From the NCBI RefSeq assembly GCF_009909235.1, contig NZ_JAAAPO010000002.1:372001-436000 (forward strand): a stretch of 64,000 nucleotides of DNA, in the 5' to 3' direction. Below the pieces are notes generated by a model that was given only the letters and a program-made list of their open reading frames with translations, was not told the DNA's origin and ran no database searches. Below are positions 58,366 to 64,000 of the stretch, piece after piece. The position numbers and the translations under genes are program-made. Each line of letters opens with the position of its first letter. Positions within the stretch are counted from its first letter, which is position 1. Source of the stretch: Novosphingobium ovatum. GTDB lineage: Bacteria > Pseudomonadota > Alphaproteobacteria > Sphingomonadales > Sphingomonadaceae.

Positions 58366-58496
58366 ACCGCCGGTGAAGTGCGTCATGCCCGTCTGGCGGC
58401 CCATGACACGCAACAGGAGATATGTTAGCGCAAAGGCATTTCAAGAGGGCGCCGCGCATTCATCCGGCGGCCTTAGGTACAGATACAGGAGTTTCC

Positions 58497-58760
58497 ATGA
58501 GCACCCCCAAGGTCGAGATCTACACCCAATGGGGTTGCCCCTATTGCGTCCGTGCCAAGGCGCTGCTGGACGCCAAGGGCGTGGCCTATGACGAGATCGA
58601 CGTGACGATGGACACGGCCAAGCGCGCCGAAATGCAGGCGCGCAAGCCGGGCGCCCGCACTGTGCCGCAGGTGTTTGTCAATGACGTGGCGCTGGGCGGG
58701 TGCGATGACATCCACGCGCTGGATGCCAAGGGTGAGTTGGACCCCATTCTGGGCCTGTAA
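58497..58760 (+). CDS. grxC: Glutaredoxin 3
   Basis: Small glutathione-dependent thiol oxidoreductase, 87 residues from the ATG at 58497 (MSTPKVEIYTQWG). It has the dithiol active site CPYC, a TVPQVFVND cis-proline segment and GGCDDIHALD for glutathione binding. The upstream frame is open but not family-like. It is the first gene of a conserved trio with the nitrilase and DUF1178 genes. Confidence 0.95.
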   Translation: MSTPKVEIYTQWGCPYCVRAKALLDAKGVAYDEIDVTMDTAKRAEMQARKPGARTVPQVFVNDVALGGCDDIHALDAKGELDPILGL

Positions 58761-58763
58761 GCG

Positions 58764-59594
58764 ATGACGCGAATCGCCCTTTTGCAGATGACGTCGGGGA
58801 TCGATCCGGTGGCCAACGCGGCCGCGATTGCCGATGCGGCGGCGCGGGCGGCACAGGGCGGGGCGGCGATGCTGTTCACGCCCGAAATGTGCGGCTTGAT
58901 CGACCGTGACCGCAAACGCGCCGCGCCGCATATCGTGGCGCAGGACGCCAATCCGGTGTTGACCGCCGCGCGGGACGCGGCGCGCCAAATCGGCATCTGG
59001 GTTGTGTTGGGCAGTCTGGCGGTGGCGGGCGGGGCGGCCGATGGGCGCGCGGCCAACCGCACGTTTGTCATCGACGATACCGGCGACATTCGCGCCCATT
59101 ACGACAAGATCCACATGTTCGACGTGGATCTGGCCACCGGGGAAAGCTGGCGCGAAAGCAACGCCTATGCGCCCGGCGATGCGGTGGTGACGGTCGCCAC
59201 ACCGGCCGGGCGGCTGGGTCTGGCGATCTGTTATGATCTGCGTTTTCCCGCCTTGTTTGAGGCTTTGGGCCGGGAAAAATGCGATCTGATCGCCATTCCG
59301 GCAGCCTTTACCGTGCCGACGGGGGCGGCGCATTGGCATCTGTTGCAACGCGCCCGCGCGGTGGAGGCATCGGCCTATGTCGTGGCCGCAGCCCAAGTTG
59401 GCACGCATCAGGACGGGCGCGCCACCTATGGCCACAGTCTGGTGGTGGACCCTTGGGGGGATGTGGTGCTGGATATGGGGGGCGATGCGCCGGCGCTGGC
59501 CTTTGCCGAGATCGACCCCGACCGCACAGCACAGATCCGAGCGCAACTGCCCAGCCTTGCGAACCGCCGTGAAATCCCTAGATCGGCGTCATGA
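58764..59594 (+). CDS. Carbon-nitrogen hydrolase (nitrilase family, deaminated-glutathione amidase type)
   Basis: 276 residues. The Glu-Lys-Cys triad is visible: Glu in LFTPEMCGLI, Lys in YDKIHMFDVDL and Cys in LAICYDLRFPALFEAL. The HMFDVDL segment and the location behind grxC fit the Nit1-like branch that repairs deaminated glutathione, though omega-amidase activity is possible. It starts three bases after grxC and its stop overlaps the DUF1178 start (ATGA). Confidence 0.9.
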   Translation: MTRIALLQMTSGIDPVANAAAIADAAARAAQGGAAMLFTPEMCGLIDRDRKRAAPHIVAQDANPVLTAARDAARQIGIWVVLGSLAVAGGAADGRAANRTFVIDDTGDIRAHYDKIHMFDVDLATGESWRESNAYAPGDAVVTVATPAGRLGLAICYDLRFPALFEALGREKCDLIAIPAAFTVPTGAAHWHLLQRARAVEASAYVVAAAQVGTHQDGRATYGHSLVVDPWGDVVLDMGGDAPALAFAEIDPDRTAQIRAQLPSLANRREIPRSAS

Positions 59595-60088
59595 TTGTTT
59601 ACGACCTGGAATGTCTGGAACATACGCATCGTTTCGAGGGCTGGTTCGGCTCGTCGGAGGATTTTGCGCGCCAGCAGGAGCGCGGGCTGGTGGCCTGTCC
59701 ACATTGCGGCAGCACGCAGGTGATCAAGGCACCGATGGCCCCGCGCCTGACGCGCAAGGGCAACCAGATCGACGCGCCCGCGCCGCAGGCCAAGGTGCCT
59801 GCAGCCGAACCCGCGCCAGCGCCGGTGGCCGCCCCGCCGCCGCCCTTGCCGCCGCAGCTGCGTGCTGCGCTGGAAGTGGTGGTCAAGGCACAGGCCGAGG
59901 CGCTGAAAAGCTCGCGCTGGGTGGGGGAGAAATTTGTCGATGACGCCCGCGCCATGCATTATGGCGACAAGGCGCCCGAGGCCATCCATGGGCAGGCCAC
60001 GCCCGATCAGGCGCAGGCGCTGGCCGACGAGGGGATTGATGTCGCCCCGATCCTGTTTCCGCTGGCCCCGCCCGATCAGGTAAACTGA
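59591..60088 (+). CDS. DUF1178 family protein
   Basis: A 165-residue protein with the family N-terminus MIVYDLECLEHTHRFEGWFGS, then a CPHCGS pair that could join a zinc-ribbon-like site with the earlier Cys, a Pro/Ala-rich linker (about 62-95), and a helical C-terminus with SRWVGEKFVDDARAMHYGD. No function is known; the family follows nitrilase and glutaredoxin genes in many alphaproteobacteria, as here. Confidence 0.9.
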   Translation: MIVYDLECLEHTHRFEGWFGSSEDFARQQERGLVACPHCGSTQVIKAPMAPRLTRKGNQIDAPAPQAKVPAAEPAPAPVAAPPPPLPPQLRAALEVVVKAQAEALKSSRWVGEKFVDDARAMHYGDKAPEAIHGQATPDQAQALADEGIDVAPILFPLAPPDQVN

Positions 60089-60107
60089 CCGCGTCGGGGC
60101 GGCTGGA

Positions 60108-60689
60108 TCAGATGACGATTCTGGCAAACATTTTGCGGAAATGGGCGATCTGGCGTTCGGCGGGCCATTCGCTGGGCGATTGGGCGACCAGTGTCGCGAT
60201 GCCGTTAACCACCGTCTGGGTCTCCAGCGCGACCTCAATTGGTGAGAGGGTCGGGTTGATACGGCCGCGCCGTTGATCGGCCTCGACCAATTGTATGAAC
60301 AGGTTGGTCGCATCGCTGCTGGCGGCGATGCGTTCCTCGTTCATGGTTTCCTGATCGGGCCCCACCCCCCAGAACGCGAACCAGGTGTACCAGTCGCGCC
60401 AGCGCGGTTCGTCCACCGGCAGCAGGCGTTCAAATCCGTCGCTGGCGCTCAGCGCATTGTCGATCGCGCGCTGCAACCCTTTTTCCGCGCGGCCACGAAC
60501 CTGGCGGTGGGTGAAAATCAGCATGTCCAGCTTGCTATTGAAATAATGGGATATAACCGAAGGGCTGCATCCCACGCGCTGGGCGATGTCACGGATGGTC
60601 AGGGCCTCGACCCCGGATTCGAAAACGATGTCTGCCACCACATCTGAAATGGACTGACGGCGTTCGTCGTGATCGACCTTCTTGGGCAT
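60108..60689 (-). CDS. TetR-family regulator (BetI-like)
   Basis: A 193-residue repressor-type protein. The N-terminal helix-turn-helix includes ALTIRDIAQRVGCSPSVISH and the following YFNSKLDML segment, and the C-terminal ligand domain resembles the BetI-type TetR_C domain (WYTWFAFWG, with a long helix near [12 protein letters not shown]). It is divergent from a TonB-dependent receptor with about 167 bases between starts, so it most likely controls that receptor and itself. The ligand is unknown. Confidence 0.85.
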   Translation of the reverse strand: MPKKVDHDERRQSISDVVADIVFESGVEALTIRDIAQRVGCSPSVISHYFNSKLDMLIFTHRQVRGRAEKGLQRAIDNALSASDGFERLLPVDEPRWRDWYTWFAFWGVGPDQETMNEERIAASSDATNLFIQLVEADQRRGRINPTLSPIEVALETQTVVNGIATLVAQSPSEWPAERQIAHFRKMFARIVI

Positions 60690-60856
60690 TGGATTTCCGG
60701 CTTTCTTTGGCCTGTCGCGGGAGGTTTAGGCCTGCCCTGACAGTGTAGACGCGGGCGGTGGCTGACACAAGTTCGACGCGCGCCTAGCAAAATGCGCAGT
60801 ATTTTTATGGTAAGATGTTCGACAAAAATAGCGCAGAACAACTGATGGGAGGGAAT

Positions 60857-63097
60857 ATGACAGCCACAGTCCTTAGCCGGGCGATGATCGCTCTTGTGTG
60901 CAGCACGTCGATGGCGGGCTTTGCCGCGCCGGCGCTGGCGCAAAGCGCGCCGCAGGCCACCGAGACCACCGACAGCAACGCCATCGTCGTGTCGGCTCGT
61001 CGCCGCGATGAAACCTTGCAGGAAACGCCGGTTGCGATCACCGCGATCAACGCCGCCATGCTCGAAGGCAAGGCTTCGGTGACGATTGGCGATTTGCAGG
61101 GCGATGCGCCCAACCTGCTGATCACGCAACAGAACTCGGGTGCGCAGGCCGCAAACATCGCGATCCGCGGTCTCAGTTTTGCCAATATTGAAAAGTCCTC
61201 GACGCCGACCGTGGGTGTGGTGGTTGATGGTGTGATGATGGGCACCAGCACCGGCCAGTTGCAGGACTTCTTTGACATCGACCAGATCGAAGTCATGCGC
61301 GGTCCTCAGGGCACGCTGTTTGGCGCCAACACCATCGGCGGCGTGATCAACATCCAGCGCTCCAAGCCCACCATGCGCACCGGCGCCAAGCTGGAGGCCA
61401 GCTATGGCCGCTGGAACAGCTGGAACACCAAGGCGGTGGTCAATGTCGGCAATGGCAGCACGCTGGGTCTGAAGCTGTGGTATTTCCACAATCAGTCGGA
61501 TGGCTTCTACTACAACGCCAACACCAAGCGCAGCGCTGGCGGGTCGAAGAACGATGCCTATGGCGCCTCGCTGCTGTTCAAGCCCACCAGCGGGCAGTTT
61601 GATGCCCAGCTGACGGTCGAGAACGTCCATCAGAAGTTTGATCCCACGGTCAGCAACCTGACCAGCGCGGCCGAAGGCTTCAGCGCGTTCATGCCTGCGG
61701 TCGAAGTGGGTCGCAACACCACCAACGACCTGTACACGGTGTTCACCAGCCCGGCGCAGAGCTCGTATAACGCCCCGGCGGTCACGTTCCAGATGAACCT
61801 GGATACCGACATCGTAAAGCTGACGGCGATCACCGGGTGGCGTCATTCCAGCGAATTCCAGACGCAGGACTTCGACGGCTCGAGCACCAACATCTACTTC
61901 TCGCAGCGCGCCCAGACCTATACCCAGTGGAGCCAGGAATTGCGCGCCGCCGGCAAGATCGTCGAGGGGCTGGACTACGTGGTCGGCAGCTTCCTGTTCG
62001 ACTCCGAGTTCACGCTGACGGCTGACACCTTTGTGTTTGGTGGCAACACCGGCACCAATGTGATCAACGGCAAGACCCGCTCGATCGCGTTCTTTGGTGA
62101 CTTCAACTGGTCGGTGGCGGACACCGTGCGTGTTTCGTTCGGTGGCCGTTGGTCGGAAGACCGCCGCCAGCTGTCGAATGACTATCCCACCACGCTGGGC
62201 CGGATTGGCGATGGCTCGAAGACCTTCCGCAAGTTCACGCCCAAGATCGGCATCGACTGGCGTCCCAACCGCGACACGATGGTCTATGCCAGCTGGTCGC
62301 GCGGCTATCGCTCGGGCGGGTTCAGCCCGCGCGCGATGACGGCGGCCACCGCCAGCACGCCGTATTATCCTGAAACGGTCGACAGCTTTGAAATCGGCAC
62401 CAAGCTGGATCTGTTTGATCGCAAGCTGACCTTCAACGTCGCTGGTTTCTATTCCAAGTACAAGGACATGCAGCAGGACGTGACCCTGCCGGGCGGTCCG
62501 CAGGGCAGCCAGACGATCACCGGCAACATCGGTTCGGCCGACATCAAGGGGCTTGAAATCGAGTCCACCTGGCGTCCGGTGCGCGGGCTGAAGTTCTCGG
62601 CGACGGTGGCGCTGCTGGACACCCAGTTCAAGGGGTTCATTGCCAACAACGCCTATGGTGCGGGTCTGGTGCCGTTCGATTATTCGAACAACCGGATGAT
62701 CTATGCCCCCTCGTTCAGCGGTTCGCTGTCGGGTGAGTACACCGCCCAGACCAGCTTTGGCAGCGTGGTGACGGCCATCGGCCTGCGCCACATCAGCCCC
62801 TATGACGAGCAGATCTCGGCCGCCAGCATCACGCCGGTCATGGCGGGTACTGTCGTGCAAAAGGTCAACGTCAACGGCAATGATCCGCGCGTGCGCACCG
62901 TCACGCAGGACCTGCTGGACGCCAGCGTGACTGCCAACTTCAAGCTGCATGGCGCGGATGCCTATGTCCGTGTCTATGGCCGCAATCTGGCCGACATCCG
63001 CACCACCACGCACGCCTTTACCGTGGCGGGCCTGTGGTCGTTCGGTGCCGCGCTTGAGCCGCGCAGCTATGGCGCGACCTTGGGCGTCAAGTTCTGA
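60857..63097 (+). CDS. TonB-dependent outer-membrane receptor
   Basis: A 746-residue protein that starts at the ATG at 60857, nine bases after the start of a perfect GGAGGGAAT site. A signal peptide of about 28 residues (ending ALAQ-SA) is followed by a TonB-box-like segment AIVVSARRR, the plug domain (about 40-160) with EVMRGPQGTLFGANTIGGVI, and a 22-stranded barrel ending in a C-terminal Phe. The substrate is unknown; no enzyme or transporter genes follow. The divergent TetR-family gene suggests an inducible uptake unit. Confidence 0.93.
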   Translation: MTATVLSRAMIALVCSTSMAGFAAPALAQSAPQATETTDSNAIVVSARRRDETLQETPVAITAINAAMLEGKASVTIGDLQGDAPNLLITQQNSGAQAANIAIRGLSFANIEKSSTPTVGVVVDGVMMGTSTGQLQDFFDIDQIEVMRGPQGTLFGANTIGGVINIQRSKPTMRTGAKLEASYGRWNSWNTKAVVNVGNGSTLGLKLWYFHNQSDGFYYNANTKRSAGGSKNDAYGASLLFKPTSGQFDAQLTVENVHQKFDPTVSNLTSAAEGFSAFMPAVEVGRNTTNDLYTVFTSPAQSSYNAPAVTFQMNLDTDIVKLTAITGWRHSSEFQTQDFDGSSTNIYFSQRAQTYTQWSQELRAAGKIVEGLDYVVGSFLFDSEFTLTADTFVFGGNTGTNVINGKTRSIAFFGDFNWSVADTVRVSFGGRWSEDRRQLSNDYPTTLGRIGDGSKTFRKFTPKIGIDWRPNRDTMVYASWSRGYRSGGFSPRAMTAATASTPYYPETVDSFEIGTKLDLFDRKLTFNVAGFYSKYKDMQQDVTLPGGPQGSQTITGNIGSADIKGLEIESTWRPVRGLKFSATVALLDTQFKGFIANNAYGAGLVPFDYSNNRMIYAPSFSGSLSGEYTAQTSFGSVVTAIGLRHISPYDEQISAASITPVMAGTVVQKVNVNGNDPRVRTVTQDLLDASVTANFKLHGADAYVRVYGRNLADIRTTTHAFTVAGLWSFGAALEPRSYGATLGVKF

Positions 63098-63258
63098 TCT
63101 GATTTAGTCTATCCTCCCTTGAGGGGTGCGGTCGAGCAAACCGCACCCCTTCTTTTTGCCCATCATCCGCGCAAAGTTGCCCTTGAGGTCTGCGGCCACG
63201 TCAAGTAGGGGCGGAAGGGCAAGGTATGGTCAAGCGGCCGTTCCAAGTGTCTCGTGAT

Positions 63259-63335
63259 GCACCCGTAGCTCAGCCGGATAGAGCACCAGATTCCTAATCT
63301 GGGGGCCCCGCGTTCGAATCGCGGCGGGTGCACCA
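63259..63335 (+). tRNA. tRNA-Arg (anticodon CCT)
   Basis: 77 bases with an encoded CCA end. The acceptor stem GCACCCG pairs with CGGGTGC, the D-arm is GCTCAGCCGGATAGAGC, the anticodon stem CCAGA / TCTGG encloses loop TTCCTAA with anticodon CCT (reads AGG), and the T-loop is GTTCGAATC. A T-run follows at once. Confidence 0.96.
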
Positions 63336-63386
63336 TTTTTCGCGGCGCATGCAGGCCCGCGATGCGATCAGCCACAGGACAGCAGC

Positions 63387-64000
63387 GTGGAACCCAGCAG
63401 GCGGCAGGAAATCGGGGCGGCGCGGCGACAACGGACTCGTGACGCCATTCTGGGCGCGGCATTTGATCTGATGGGCGAACACGGCGGCCTGTTCGTCCGG
63501 GTGGAGGACATTTCCGCCCGCGCCGGAGTGTCGCGGCCCACGTTCTACAACCATTTCACCGGCATGGACGCCCTGCGCGAGGCTTTGACGCGCGAGTTGA
63601 CGCAGCGCTTTCTGGAGGGCGTGACGCAGGCCATCGCCGGCCTGCCCGACCCGCGCGAGCAGGCCAGTGCCGCCTTGCGTCTGTATCTGGAAAAGGCGCG
63701 GGCGGACCGGCGTTGGGGCTGGTCGATTGTCAACCTGTCGGCGGGCGGCGTGCCGTTTGGCGCGGCCACCTATGCCCAGGCAGAGGTGACGGTGCGTGCC
63801 GGGATGCAGGCGGGCGTGTTCACCGTCGAGGACAGCGCGGCAGGGCGCGATCTGGTACTGGGCACGTCGCTGGCGGCGGTTGTGGCGATGTTGTCCGGCG
63901 AGGAGCGCGCGGCCTATCCCCAGATCATTGCCGCCGCGATCCTGATGGGTCTGGGGGTTGCTGGTGACGCGGCGCGGGCCATCGCCGCCCGTCCCTTGCC
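63387..64000 (+). CDS. TetR-family regulator, partial (runs off the right edge)
   Basis: An ORF from a GTG at 63387 with AGGAC upstream, open to the end of the window (about 204 codons). The helix-turn-helix is clear: RVEDISARAGVSRPTFYNHF, followed by the usual TetR continuation (GMDALREALTRELTQRF). The C-terminal part contains WGWSIVNLSAGGVPF and more helices. Its target is unknown; the neighbouring tRNA is not an obvious target. The final residues lie outside the window. Confidence 0.85.
   Translation, partial: MEPSRRQEIGAARRQRTRDAILGAAFDLMGEHGGLFVRVEDISARAGVSRPTFYNHFTGMDALREALTRELTQRFLEGVTQAIAGLPDPREQASAALRLYLEKARADRRWGWSIVNLSAGGVPFGAATYAQAEVTVRAGMQAGVFTVEDSAAGRDLVLGTSLAAVVAMLSGEERAAYPQIIAAAILMGLGVAGDAARAIAARPL

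Noticed and set aside
60599..63013. 804-codon minus-strand ORF over the TonB receptor
   Set aside because: Antisense to a receptor with signal peptide, plug and barrel; no independent support.

Overview
The window reads as the chromosome of a Sphingomonadales alphaproteobacterium, most likely Novosphingobium or a close relative. The basis is high GC, alphaproteobacterial gene orders (nuoA-N then birA-coaX-RNase J; trpEGDC then moaC-moeA-lexA-comEC-gltX-gltA; grxC-nitrilase-DUF1178), a GTTC-N7-GTTC type SOS box, RNase E together with RNase J, and a TonB-dependent receptor of the type common in sphingomonads. Both the taxon and the functions are inferred from recognising protein families by eye; no search was run. 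Nearly all DNA is coding, and no insertion sequence, prophage or CRISPR array was seen.

Layout. 1-9.3 kb: 5' part of RNase E (minus strand), a long leader, then cell-wall genes (N-acetylmuramoyl-alanine amidase, PBP1A), an exported peroxiredoxin, an intergenic island with an unusual chain of stem-loops, RF2 and a SAM methyltransferase. 9.3-14.4 kb: nitronate monooxygenase-like enzyme, pentapeptide-repeat protein, D-2-hydroxyacid dehydrogenase, SH3-domain protein, thiolase. 14.7-33.1 kb: one long co-directional block holding all 14 complex I subunits (nuoA-N) with an NTF2-like gene between nuoD and nuoE, followed by birA, coaX, RNase J and a DUF1467 protein. 33.1-39.8 kb: a poorly understood group with a large coiled-coil membrane protein divergent from an Hpt-like protein without its histidine, a nucleotidyltransferase-like membrane protein, an unknown helical protein, a histidine-kinase-like protein whose H-box lacks histidine, and a 37-residue membrane peptide.

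39.9-54 kb: gltA and gltX (minus), comEC (plus), then on the minus strand lexA (with its own SOS box), moeA, moaC, a nudix-type gene remnant (plus), trpC, trpD, trpG, trpE and a PpiD-like chaperone. 54.2-60.1 kb: tpiA, secG, pyrG, a possible small RNA, an Hsp20 gene with a ROSE-like RNA thermometer, and the grxC-nitrilase-DUF1178 operon. 60.1-64 kb: a TetR regulator divergent from a TonB-dependent receptor, tRNA-Arg(CCT), and a second TetR gene running off the end.

The two best leads for something undescribed are (i) the separate transcription-unit-like island at about 6.71-7.15 kb, where five stem-loops of unrelated stem sequence all show UCCCAU in the apical loop, and (ii) the 33.1-39.8 kb cluster of degenerate phosphorelay-like proteins. 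Long ORFs antisense to real genes are treated as shadows of the GC-rich codon pattern.
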